A stretch of DNA of 64,000 nt, from contig SMMW01000584.1 in NCBI GenBank assembly GCA_004794655.1, positions 9,220,501-9,284,500 on the forward strand. Direction: 5' to 3'. Below, in pieces: positions 1-11,700 of this stretch. This stretch comes from Marisa cornuarietis. Its lineage: Eukaryota; Mollusca; Gastropoda; Architaenioglossa; Ampullariidae. The notes under the pieces are model-generated. The model was not told where the DNA came from, made no database searches, and saw only the letters and a list, made by a program, of their open reading frames with translations. The first letter of the stretch is position 1; each line of letters starts with the position of its first letter. A program made the position numbers and the translations under genes.

Positions 1-3000
1 TCAATGGAATACGAGTACAGTTGTGAGTTAGGGGCAGAGGCACAGAATATGGGTTGGGTGCCGGCTGCTACTGCACTGTCTGCAGTGCCGCGTAAACCCA
101 CGTCTGTAGTATTGTTTCCATGCTACTTTGCATGGAATAGGTGCTATGGTGACGTAGCCAGTAATCGCGGATGACATCATGACGTAAATAACTAAGATTG
201 TAGTGTGGTGTAGATATGGCGCAGATTGTGGCGTGACGTCCATGCGCCACAGATTATGGCGTGACGCAACTTATGTCTAGGCTTCACTGTGACGTGCATT
301 GTAGACTGCCGCGGTGCAGATACACGCAATGAAGAACGTTTCGTTAACAAAGCAACGAGACTTCCACAACGCTAGTCTCCGAGTATGCTATAGAGTATAG
401 AGTCATTTACTGTGTTACTATTATTATAGTGAGACTGCGTATATTAGCGACTCGCTTTCAACACAGCCACTCCCTTGGTCTATTTAATGCCTTTGTAATT
501 TTCTTAATATATTGCTATGATAACCCCCACCCTCTTTCAAGTGAGCTATAAGAAGTCGTTTGAAAAACACAACTGTAGGAAGGTCGTTGTAGAACTGCGT
601 GTACTGTTATTCGCTTATCCCCTTGAAGACTCGTGTCTATGAATTGTTTTAACCGTGACTTTAGTTTAATTCTTTCAAAGCACAAAACTCCGGTCGAAGG
701 CATTCTCCTGAAATTGCTCCTTCAGAGTGCACGGAGTGCATGCAGGCACGTGGAATGGGAACAAGGCCCTTGTAAGAAGGACTAGCTTTATGCGCTTATC
801 TGTGCGCTACCTGACTGAAGGGCGAGCGGAAGAGCTTCAGTGATCATCAACGCTGGGTGCAGTTCGTCTGTCCATGTTATGTTTCATGCACTTTAGTGTT
901 AGCTGCGTTTAGTAGTTAACAGCGACACACGGATTTATGACTCAAAGTATTTGCATATGTGAAAGTCGCTGTGTGTGTGCGTGCATGATAGAGGCGAACG
1001 TTGTTGGTAGGCATGGAGATATTCAGTTTCATTATTTTATAAAATAATTCCTTCATCACTAAATTTCACATTGCTAAACATTTATAGTAAGCACGAGTAG
1101 CATTATAAAATAGGAATGTTTTGTATTTGCGTTTTTGAAGTGTGGTTTTCTTGTGCGCGATCAACTGACAAGGGTAGCAACCTCGACTGTTCCATTAACG
1201 TGTGTGTGTGTGTGTGTGCACATTGGAAGCGTGAGTTTTCGGTATGTGAGACTGCGAGACGTGTGAACGTCAACAGGACATGCAAATCTAGAAAAAGGCG
1301 AAAAAACTCCATAGTTTTGAAACGCCTAAGCTTAGCAGAGCAGCATGAATGCACAGCAGTCTAGTGGCTAACGACTCAATGGCAACTCACCGTTGGGAGG
1401 AAGCAGATGCGTGGTTGCCGTCTGACGGGACGCACGTCGTCCTCAGCCGTTAGATGACCACGTGACGGCTTGGCGCCATTGCACAGCCTCCACGCGCCAC
1501 TCAGCTTGTCATCCTTCTGCCTACGCCTCTTATACGTCAGGCCGTATTTGATGATGGTGTGGTAGGGGTGGAGGATGGAGGGGGGAGGGTAAGAGGCCGT
1601 TAGAAGCACGTCAATAGGATTTCTTACGAGATGGAGGATGTGTGAGAATTTAGGACGGCAATCCCACTTTAGCCTTCGATCGCCATATAATTAACTGCCA
1701 GTCTTTTTTTCTCTCTCTCTCTCTCTCTCCTTTTTTTCTTAAAAAGTACATTTCTTTCCTGTCCGGAATCTGATTTACCACCGTACGTTCACTTTATTGA
1801 TTGTGTTGAAAATTCCCGGGGCCAGACGGTTTGCGCGGGAGATCGGCAATGTTTGAGCGTATGTTTTCACACCGCTCTGCGCCCAGTCTGCCTGCGCCTG
1901 GCCCGCTGCTGTCTTCGACCGCCCGCCCGCCCTACCTCCGCGTCTGTCACAGCATCCCAGATGATTTCTTTTCAAGGTCGATGTTTCTTAGTCGAATCCT
2001 GACCACATGCTGTCACTATCTTCTTATACTGCAAGCCTGTGGATTGGCAAGTGTTTGGATCAATGTTTTTTATAGGGTTTCCAGGGAGAAATATGTATGC
2101 AGGTGAGTGTATGGTGAACCCCTCGCTCCTCGGGTACTTTCTACGTTAATGTTGGGAAATCTCACTTTTTCCAGAGCTGAAATAATTTTTGGTTAATCCA
2201 GCATTAATCTTAATGCAGGATATTGGTTTTGTACTTGTGCAGTAGGTTGGAATATGTAATCTTGGTTTTTTTTTTTCACAGAAGACAGGTGTGAGTGTAC
2301 TAAAGTAATTCATCCCAACGAAACATGACGTCAGCTCCTTTTGCAGCGTTGGACTCTTTTTAGAATAAGTTTGTTTCTTCACATACCTAGTTGCAAGGCA
2401 TTATTCTCCACAAATGACTTGGCCATTATCTGGTCTGGCAAGTCAGTTACAGTGCAGGAAGTCGTAATCAGTAACTGAAACACACAACACAGATCCTTTT
2501 TGCCACTTAAAAAAAAATACTTCCCACTCCGCCAAATTCAGCGTTGTTGTCAACCCGGAGGGATGCTTATCAGTAGGCGGAGCTTGTCTGTGACATGAAG
2601 ACAGTGTTTTTAGTATTTGACTTTACGGCGTGAAGACCAGCAAGTGTACTTCAGTTCCTTCCAGCAGAATTTTCCTGGCATGGAATGCCTCAGGTTCTGT
2701 CGTCGTTAGCCATCCGTCTGTCTGAAGATGCAAAGCCAACCAAGAATTTAAATCTTGTTTAGTGTTAGCACTGTTTTCGCCTGCAACTTACCTTCGTAGT
2801 CTTGACGCCGAAGCGGACAGATACCTCGAGTATACGGAGACATATGTACTTAGGTTCGAGCGGTTATTGGGAAGATGTTCCCAAAAATGTTGCCCCCGTT
2901 CATCAGTGTGTGAGTCACTGGATAACTCCTTCGTTCTAATCAACAGTGCGTCGTCCTGTTTCATCGATCATTACGTCACAGTTAGGAGTTACCCCATCAG

Positions 3001-6000
3001 GACACACACACACACCAGTCCCCCGCCTGCAGTGGGACACTACAGGAGCTGAAGGACGTGAGGTGATGAGTGAGTGGTGTGTGACCAAGGGTTGGGTAGA
3101 GGGGGTGACTCCCCGGGGCAGTCGCTCAGTGGAGAGGAGGAGGAAGGGGTGGCTAGAAACGTTCTGCTCGCGACCCTTGTGTCTAGGCAACGCTACCCCT
3201 AGTCTCACTAGACGGGGTGTGGCCGACTGAGCGTTCCGTGTGCTACAGTGGGGGGGGGATGTGATAGGTGGTGGAACCGTTATTTCGCGAGAGACAGGAA
3301 ACGGGAGGGAGAGGAGGAAGAACTAGGAGCGGTCAGAGTTTAGGACAGTTCCTCCCGCCTCCTCCACACACGCAGTCTATTGTTCCTCTCTCTCTGCACC
3401 ATGGAGTAGCAGCGCTGTCCGTCCAGGTGGCGATAATGCAAGGGGCGGTAAGTTGTGCCTCCCGAAGTCCATCCCCCCAACGGCCACTTTCCGCCGCTGT
3501 CGCTGCCGCTGCTGTTGCTGGCATTGAGGGCCGTGCCGCGCCACACACCCGCGCGCATGTGCACGAGTAACACGTTCTCCCTTCATGCCATACAGCCGCT
3601 ATAGCCGACGTCTCGTCTGCTCAGTAAACTGGGTGTTTTTCTTAATTTTTTTGTGCTCCTGGTTATTTTCCTGGTGTAAGATGTTTTTTCTTCGTTCTGC
3701 GCTCAAGAAAAAAAGTCTGTCTTATTCGAGATTCCCTTCTCCTCCTGTAAAAACACGCTTGTATCAGGTCGCATTTTCCCTCGTCGTTCTCTAGTGCTTT
3801 TTGCTCATTTTCATCTTCATCTGCTTAGCCATTTACTTTCTGCTGCGGCTAAGCTTTAGTTTATTGCAGTTGGCCTCAGATTTTGTCTTGCTTGTGACTC
3901 TTTTCCACTGAGGTCTTCACAGAGGTGTAACCCGCCAAGAGACACAAATCGTCACATTTTTGTCAGAGCCCATCATACAAACAATAAATAAACGCAGACG
4001 TATACTGACTGCCTATTACGTAGTAGTAAAAGAAGAAGTCATCTAAGACGAATGCTTGAAAATGCGCGCTGGTGCTTCGCTAACCCGTCTTCTGCGTGTC
4101 GTTTTATTTCTTCAGGGAGTGGCCTTAATATCACGCAGACTGACTTGGCCACTCACTGATAGGTTATTATTATATTCAGTCCAGTTCAGAACGGCTGTCC
4201 AAACTGCTGCCTGAAACCATGTGCTGCAGTCGTTGGTCGTGAGGGCAGGACAACTAGGTCACATGATCGTATTTGCTTCACCGTGTCTTTGTTATACAAA
4301 AAAATCAAATAAACGATGCACGAAATAAAACGGACCAGAGGGTTGCTAGTTTGCTGGCTTTTCGTGAGTCGGACCAATGGAAGACGCGATGTTCGATTAG
4401 TCCGCGTTGACTGCTAGCAGGCAAATTTAGACATGTTTGATTAGTTGGAGCGTTGGTACTCCTCGGTATCGAGCTTCCTGTGTGCATTCATTAGCGCTCA
4501 TACTTAGCCCCCCCCCCCCACTAATGCGCCTACTCTATAGCCTTCCTCGCTGGTCTCACACACACACACACACACACACACACGAACTATGTCGCCTTCT
4601 GGCTTACAGGTGATCGCAGAAAGGTGAGAATGAAGTCTGCTGGTTGAAATTAGCGTCGCTACCATCAGCACGTCGAGTCAGGTGCTTGTTTAGGCTGCAC
4701 ACGTCATGTACGTCATACGCGACGTGAAACAGAAAGAAGCACACAGTGACTCGGATAGTCTACTTCTTACACTTCACGTTTTGTTGCAAACACTTTTGAA
4801 GTGTGGTTGAAAGGTTGAAATACGCAGCAGAGTGCTTGTTCTTGTAGAAATTGTTTCGTTTGTTTGTATAATTGTTATAGTACGGAATGCGTGCGTCAGT
4901 AGCGTGTGATTTAACTCCGCACAGCGCGGTAAATGAAAAAAAAGGGCATACTGCAAATTGTTGAATGTCAGTCAGAACACGCATATTTCAGCCCCAGTCT
5001 GTTTCTTTCTCTCTGACGTACATGTGCGTGTGTGTGTGTGTGTTTTCCCCTTCTTGTGTACTTATTACAATTTCCACAAATCCCTACAAATCCTTAAAAA
5101 CAAACCAGATTCGGACTGGGATCCATTGGCATGTATTGTGTATTAAAGACATCATTCCATATTAGCGAGAGCAAATAATCAGATTGTTTGCGTGGCTTAA
5201 CAAGGCAAAAAAAACAAACAAACCTGGCCTTAATACTTTCATTTTCTCGGGTGTCTAAAAATGAGGCTGTGGGATTCGCATTTCATGCCTATTTACTATC
5301 ATATCTGTCATTTACTTACTGATACGCAGGAGGAAATTACCTAGGGGGGGATCATTTCTAGAAGAAAACGGTTACCACTCTTAGTGAGAGAGAGGGGGGG
5401 GCTTTTTCTGCATGTCTTTAAGCTCTTCCGCCGTAATAAATTGCTGTTAATAAAAGACGCGCGTTTACTTTTTCTTTCGCTCGCGCACACGGTTGTGAGA
5501 GAGAGAGAGAAGGAGTGATAATGCAGATCAAGTACAGTACAATATTTAGCTATTTCGTACTTTGCATACATGTCACTCAACCCCCTTTGCATGATGTCAT
5601 AGAAAAGAGCGTAAATAAAGTAAAGCCCCTATGAACACTATAGTGCATGTAAAGAGTTTTAGAGCTGTCTCGCGAAGGTTGCCTAATTGGCAGTCAGGAA
5701 TCCACAAGGCTGTTACGATCAATGATGGCTCCATCTCTTCATAAGGAATTATTCTTTACCATGTGCAAAAAGATAATATTGCGTGGCTTTTATTTCTGAA
5801 GTTCCAGAGTGCCTAAGGGAACTTTATAACATTGTTAGGTCAGAAACATAATATGCCGTTTGTATTTCTCATTAGACTTTGGATCGTACTTTTTAACTTC
5901 AGGCTAAGGAAGAGAACGGTTTGACCGGTGCTGGTGTCTAGTGTTTTTCTGTCCCTTATATATCATAAGAAGACTAAGAAACTGGAAGCAGTAATTACAG

Positions 6001-7172
6001 ATTGAAGTATTACTGCGCCGTCTTCTCTCCCAAAGCACAATATGTTCTGATCCTGATGAAGTTTCTCACTAGCCTCGAATAATTATGCCGGTTGTTTGTC
6101 CGCAGACCGATTGGTCTTTTCAGCAAATATAAATGAGAAAGGCATTTGAACGGTCTCGCTGACAAGAGAGCTCAAGCGAGGTCCTCAAAGGGACGACTCC
6201 TCTGAATTAGAAAAGGCGCGCCTGGAATGCGGGAGAGCAGAGAGCACATCGGGAGTCTTGCACTGGGTGGGGATATACACTGGTTGGGGGGGGGGGAGGG
6301 TTGGGAGAGTGATGGTGGCGAAATTTCCTTGAAGCAACTTCAAGACGGAGGATAGAAGGAGGAACCAAAGGACATGAACGTGACAAGCATCGCTATCCTT
6401 CCAACGACCGCAGTTATCGGAGTTCCCCCGTTTTGTTTTGTTTTTTTTTTTTTCCTTGTAGGAGGAGGGGGGTATGACGGGAAGCAAGTTTTTCTTCTTT
6501 GATCTTTCGGACATCATTTCACACTGGAGGCTGAAATATGCCGTCCTTTTCTATATGCTATCTACAGCCGGTCTATCATGGTAATATAAATTAGCGCTTA
6601 CCGAACGTGCAATGGTAAAATAATCTGTTGGGGACGACAGACAGAAATACAGGCTAACGATCTTCTTTTTTCCTCTTCAAATGTGCTTAGCATGCGAGCC
6701 ATTTTGTAGTGTACGTACATGTATATTGCTTCTAGTGTGCACACTCTCTTATCAGTGACGTCAACACCACTGTATGAAATGACGTCAAAGTCATTGTGTG
6801 AGAAAGACGTCGAGTAAACAAAGAAAGTACGAGGATGAGTCCACAAGTATCACCAGGCGCTGCATCGTGTGCCGTTGTGTGCACCAACTTCTCTTAACGT
6901 TCTAGTGTCAGGCGGTCGTATGCTTCAGCCCCACAGCCAGCGCTCATGCCTCAACCTGACGGCTTGCTGTTCCAGAATCTTGCTGTGAAGTTAGTGACGG
7001 CAACGTGACTTCTAAGTGAGGGATTATCAAATGGGCAAACATATACTGGAAGTAACAAGCTGCTGTTTTGTTGCCTCATGTGGACATTTTTAAAGTAAAA
7101 TTCTTTATCCCGCATGACCGTAGAACAGCAGCGGTGCAGTTAACAGAGGGGGTACTGCGGCCAGAACTAAGA
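1..7172. other. 5' flank with no recognisable gene
   Basis: I see no convincing protein-coding exon here. Short open frames lack protein-family motifs and several run through simple repeats. The stretch holds a cluster of TGACG half-sites near 140-300, a CRE palindrome at 2336-2343, a GC- and CpG-richer patch at about 3200-3560, and several (CA)n, (TC)n and (AG)n tracts. Around 3430-3450 a short ATG segment is followed by a strong GTAAGT donor (ATGCAAGGGGCG then GTAAGT), so a 5' exon of an unseen gene is possible, but nothing downstream confirms it. Confidence 0.5.
6756..6787. promoter_or_regulatory. Two perfect CRE palindromes upstream of the GPDH-like gene
   Basis: The 8-base palindrome TGACGTCA occurs at 6756-6763 and again at 6780-6787, so the starts are 24 bases apart. 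A related GACGTC core follows at about 6807. TGACGTCA is the consensus cAMP response element bound by CREB/CREM/ATF factors. The pair lies about 390-420 bases upstream of the first ATG of the dehydrogenase-like gene at 7173, which suggests a promoter role. Binding and transcription start are not shown by the sequence. Confidence 0.45.
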
Positions 7173-8201
7173 ATGGCTTTTTGCTGCTCAGGAGCCAAAG
7201 AGACGTTGAAATCACAGAACAATATTTGCATCGTCGGGTCAGGAGAGTGGGGATGGGCGATTGCCTCGCTCCTTGCTTACGACTTCAAAGGTAGCAAGAG
7301 GTTTCGTGACAGAATTCTAATGTACGTGGAAGACAAGGAACAGAAACCTCAGTCTGCTATTCCAGATCACGTGGTGACTACCCAAGACGCTTGCAGTGCG
7401 TGCACGAATGCCGACATCCTCATCTTTGTTCTTCCCGTGAAGTCTGTGCAGGCAACGTGCCAGAAAATGGCGAGCTCCATCAAGAAAACCGCTGTCGCCG
7501 TCTCCTTCATCAGGAGTTTGCTCTTGACGGACGCTGGCTTTGAGCTAGCCTCAGAGGTAATCTCCAAGACGCTAGGAGTAGAGTGTGCGGTGGTGACAGG
7601 CGCCAACACCGCCGCAGACGTGGCTAAAAAGCGGTTTTGCGAATTCACCATCGGCAGTAAAAATCGAGCCACAGGGTTGATGCTGAAGGAGCTGCTGGAA
7701 ACTCCCTTCTTCCGGGGCACTGTTATAGAAGATGCAAACACCGCAGAAATTTGCTCCTCTCTGGTTAACGTAGTGGGCATTGGGGTCGGCGTCATCGACG
7801 GCCTGAAGTACGGCGACAACACCAAAGCGGCGGTTATACGTATCGGTCTCATGGAGATCATGAAGCTCTGCGAGATTTTCGCACCGGGCTGTAAGACCGA
7901 GACATTTTTTGAGAGCTGTGGTGCAGCAGACCTTATAGCAACGAGCTATGGAGGGAACAGCCGTTTGCTGGGAGAAATTCTGGTAACGTCATCCAAGAGC
8001 ACCGCTGAGCTAGAGGAGGAGTTTCTTCCAGAGAAGAAATCCCAAGGTCCTCTCGTTGCCAATGCAGTCTGCTTTATGCTGGAGCGGAAAAAAATGCTAT
8101 ATCTGTTTCCTTTATTCGAGGCGATACAAAACATCTGCAAACGGAATATAAAACCCACTGACTTAATAGACTCCATACGGTACCACCCTCAGCACATGTG
8201 A
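7173..8201 (+). CDS. Intronless NAD-dependent glycerol-3-phosphate dehydrogenase homologue, probable pseudoenzyme
   Basis: The 342-residue product aligns end to end with cytosolic GPD1, which interconverts dihydroxyacetone phosphate and glycerol 3-phosphate with NAD(H). I start at ATG 7173 because the frame upstream has no other ATG, the context is good (A at -3, G at +4), and it puts the Rossmann loop GSGEWG at residues 22-27, near its usual place. Further family motifs are ADILIFVLP, GANTAADVA, GDNTKAAVIR, ESCGAADLI and a C-terminal HPQHM (HPEHM in vertebrates). By alignment to human GPD1 (about 349 residues), Lys120 is Arg114, catalytic Lys204 is Val198, Arg269 is Asn262 and Asn270 is Ser263. 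Asn205, Asp260 and Thr264 are kept. About 18 residues are missing between the first Rossmann strands. GPD1 genes normally have many introns, so one uninterrupted frame suggests a retrocopy. Loss of enzyme activity is inferred. Confidence 0.92.
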   Translation: MAFCCSGAKETLKSQNNICIVGSGEWGWAIASLLAYDFKGSKRFRDRILMYVEDKEQKPQSAIPDHVVTTQDACSACTNADILIFVLPVKSVQATCQKMASSIKKTAVAVSFIRSLLLTDAGFELASEVISKTLGVECAVVTGANTAADVAKKRFCEFTIGSKNRATGLMLKELLETPFFRGTVIEDANTAEICSSLVNVVGIGVGVIDGLKYGDNTKAAVIRIGLMEIMKLCEIFAPGCKTETFFESCGAADLIATSYGGNSRLLGEILVTSSKSTAELEEEFLPEKKSQGPLVANAVCFMLERKKMLYLFPLFEAIQNICKRNIKPTDLIDSIRYHPQHM

Positions 8202-8759
8202 CATGCGCAATGCTGAGCTGTTGTTTGGGGGGGATTAGGCCTTGGTCTCTGCGCGGTCACCTACCTAAGACAAGTGATGGCATGTCATCCACCGGCCCCA
8301 TGTCTTCATATCAGAGACTGTTGTTTTCGCGAGAATTGACTAGTATCACAAAATCCTCATACCGTCTTAGGTCACTGGTGAGTGAAAGCTACCGAAAAAA
8401 AATCCCAACCAAACAACAACAACGAAACTATGACTCATCTTTTAAAAGACGGTTTTCAAATGGAACCATGGTCATCAATTTTACCTCATAGCATAAGATG
8501 CAGGTATAAACTAGAAACTGCGTTTATTGTGAGTTTCGCTTTATTTCTGGCACTTATGACAACATATTTCAGTATATATATATATACACACACACACCAC
8601 CGGCCGGATGCCTTTCTTTTCAGTTTTTTTTTTAATTTTATTACCCAATGTCTTCTTACAAACCCGTAAAAATTACAGATTTCTCTGAATCAAATACTTG
8701 TTCCATCACCCAGCTTTCACGATCCTTTTATGTAGCATAGTTATAGCTGGTGCTTCAGA

Positions 8760-8765
8760 AATAAA
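8760..8765 (+). terminator. Possible poly(A) signal of the GPDH-like gene
   Basis: AATAAA lies about 560 bases after the stop codon at 8201. It is the first canonical hexamer I noticed downstream, but the sequence is AT-rich and the assignment is weak. Confidence 0.25.
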
Positions 8766-11700
8766 AACAATTATTCTTTTTGCTCAGACTTTGGATGTCC
8801 GTGCATCTACTCCTTCGGCAGGAAGAATGATGGTGTGATTAAAAATATGGCTGTATGTATACAGATTTTTTTTTCTCTGTGCAGTAGCGAACACGCTAGA
8901 ACTGAAGCTGTAAAATCTAAATTCCCGAACACGAAAAGTTGGAATTTTAAAAGTCGTCAAATGCCGAGGTCGTTGTAGGAGCATAAATAATCACCGACAA
9001 ACACAAGAAATGTTTCTGTTCGCGACTGTTACAATGTCTCCGTTTCATGTCAGACACACGTGCACGCACATACACATGCACGCACGCAAACAAGCGCACG
9101 ACGATTTAGAGTAAAAATGTCTCTATATTTTCGCTCTTTGTTGTAAAGTGGAAATATTGACTCCCTACACCTAGTCACCACCATCCCTACTTCACTCTTG
9201 CCGAAACCGGAAATGGCGACAGCGACGGGACGCTGGCGGCAAGATGATTTGCTATTCGGGCAGCCCATCAAAAGCGGAATGCTCGATCCCGCTGTGTCCT
9301 AGGGTCACCAGTGCACGGACTCTCCTACCCGACCCCACTACACTTGCTGCTCACATACCCCCAGCACTTGGTCTAAGTGCCCGCTGTTTTGTGCATGGCG
9401 ATGGTGTGTGAGACTTGTGCCAGAGGAAGGCGAGACTCTGGTCGATGAACCAAAGGTGGGTGACATGGTGGCACACGAGAACCTGGTCGTCGTTTAGTAA
9501 CTCAGGACACGAGAAAGGCAAGGTAAAGCCTGTTCTGTGCAATGCCCGGATTATCTTTCACTCCGCGTCCGCATGTGGCAAATCCAATGCCTTAGTGGGA
9601 ACTTGCAAAAATCTCTCCATTTACGTCAGATTGTCTCTCAGTTTCGCCGGTCCTTTTGTTTTCATTTTGATGCTTTGGTGCTGTACTTACATTCTCAGTG
9701 AAGTAGTATCAGTATTAACCATATCGCTCTGGTCATATCTACCACCGGCCTGAGTCAAATCAACCCCGTAATGACCATATCGTCCCAACACCGAAAATCG
9801 AACGATCCAGGCCCAAAAGACAAATCGATCGCCGATGACAGGAGTAGCTATTAACGTCAAATATTACCGATAGAGCCATGTGTTACTCGAAGAGGTTCAG
9901 CCACCATTTTACTAAACAAAAATGGTTGCTTGGCAAGACACATTCAGAGAACAAATCACGCAGTGGTGCATAACGCAATTTCCTCTTAAATCAGTGTTTG
10001 CTCGTTTGTTTTTAAGGCCATTGTCATTAATATTTTTTATTTGGAAGTTCACATGAAATGTATATGCAGACTTTCGGTCGAAATCTCACAACTTCGCGTA
10101 AATGCGACTGTCTGTTTCTTAAATTATTTTTAAAATGAACGTTTTTCTTCATTATTCTTTAGTTTGAATGTTCTTATTAATTGTATGTGCAGACATTTGG
10201 TTAATATAAACTAGGTGTCGCCGCTCTTACATTCATTTAGCCTGTGCCTGGGTCGATTCAACTTTCGATGTTGTTCGAAATGTTGTTCTCTCTTTATCAA
10301 TGACCATCAGTCAATTGTGCTTCCTTAACTATCTTTTTTCCAGAAGTCATGTGCTTATAAAAATAAAATTCTTGTGACCATCTGTTTGTGCTTTATTGCG
10401 ACGTTTTGCAGAAATCACGTTCAAAGATATAAATAAGACATTTTAGGAGAGCGTCTTTGTCTACCGCGGTACAGAAGTATTCATCGACTGCTCTTACCTG
10501 GAGAGCTAGTTCTCCTATAAATCGTCAGTCAGGCTCAACAGTGGCAAAATAAGTAAGCATGACCAGGCGACAACAACAAAGAAAATCATTATGGTATGGT
10601 TTTAAGAGCTTTATTTCAACATTCAAATAAATTAAGTTGAATTTATAGGTGCTTGAAGGCCTAGCTCCCGGAATGAAAGCAGACTGCTTGATCTCCCTTC
10701 TACGACCTGATTTTGATGGATCTTAGCGAGTCTTCACAGGAAAGTTTTACTGTAAACACATTTTCGTTCTCTTTTAAATTGTTTTCTATAAATTATGATC
10801 TCGACATCATTGAAATAAATCGTTAAAATGCTTGATTAAGGTAGATATAATAAGTTTTTTGCATGCTAAATTAGAAAGCCTAAGTTAAGTGGTACCCAGT
10901 GAGCGTGACACTGAAGCTAGAGGCCAGTGGCCGAAATGGTTGAAATCTTAGTATTAATATATTCAGACTGTGGGAGATGAAAATGGAAAAACATTCTATT
11001 TGTTCTCTTCTATGGATAGTTAGCGTCATTCTCTGAGGAAGATAGAGGAAAATGAAAGCTTGGAAAAGGAAGAGAGAATAAAGGTTAAGCAACGTGTAAC
11101 CAAGTTACAGACATCGGCTGCCTTGCTAGGACGTGGACACGGATGGGAATATGGGTGGGTGGGGGGAAGTTGGTTATCAGCAGAAGTGGCCGCAGGGTTT
11201 TCTACTGGCCGGCCTTGAGACAGATTCGTCCTTCACTGAGTTGAAGCGAAACGTGCAAAACGAAGGCGGCACACCTACACGCACGTGCGTGCGTGCAGGC
11301 TAGAATTCTGCCGCCAATGAGGAGATTTTAGTGGCGGTCGTACGAGGGCTATAAAGCGAGCCACGTTTTCTGGGTGAGCGCAACAGGCCATCATGCGACA
11401 ACATCACCTCTGCCTTTCCAGCTGCTTCCGGTCTCCTGCACGTTCCAGCTCTTTTTCCAGGTCACGGCCTTCGCCAGCCGCACGCGCCAAACGTTGACAG
11501 AAACCAATTCCTCCGGTCTGTTGACTCCTGGAGTTTTGCAGTGGACTGCATTACCGCATTATTCATTCACAGCCCTCGATGTGATGCTTGCGTTGTGGAC
11601 AGCATGCACAACTGCCTTGTCTGACACTGCGGAAACGGCGCCATGTTCGTGGAGAAGTAGTGGGTAGATTCCCAATGTCAGAGAGCGAGGTCGGAATCAC

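Noticed and set aside
3268..3570. 100-codon frame in a GC-rich patch
   Set aside because: Base composition explains the lack of stops; overlapping frames on the other strand are equally open. A promoter or 5' exon is possible but unproven.
7068..7172. Possible N-terminal extension of the GPDH-like protein
   Set aside because: The frame is open upstream of 7173 but starts at TTG, with no ATG. The extra residues have no counterpart in GPD1, and the ATG at 7173 has better context.
11340..11670. TATAAA box at 11350 followed by ATG at 11392
   Set aside because: Spacing to a start is suggestive, but the frame ends quickly or reads low-information sequence, with no family motif or supported splice site.
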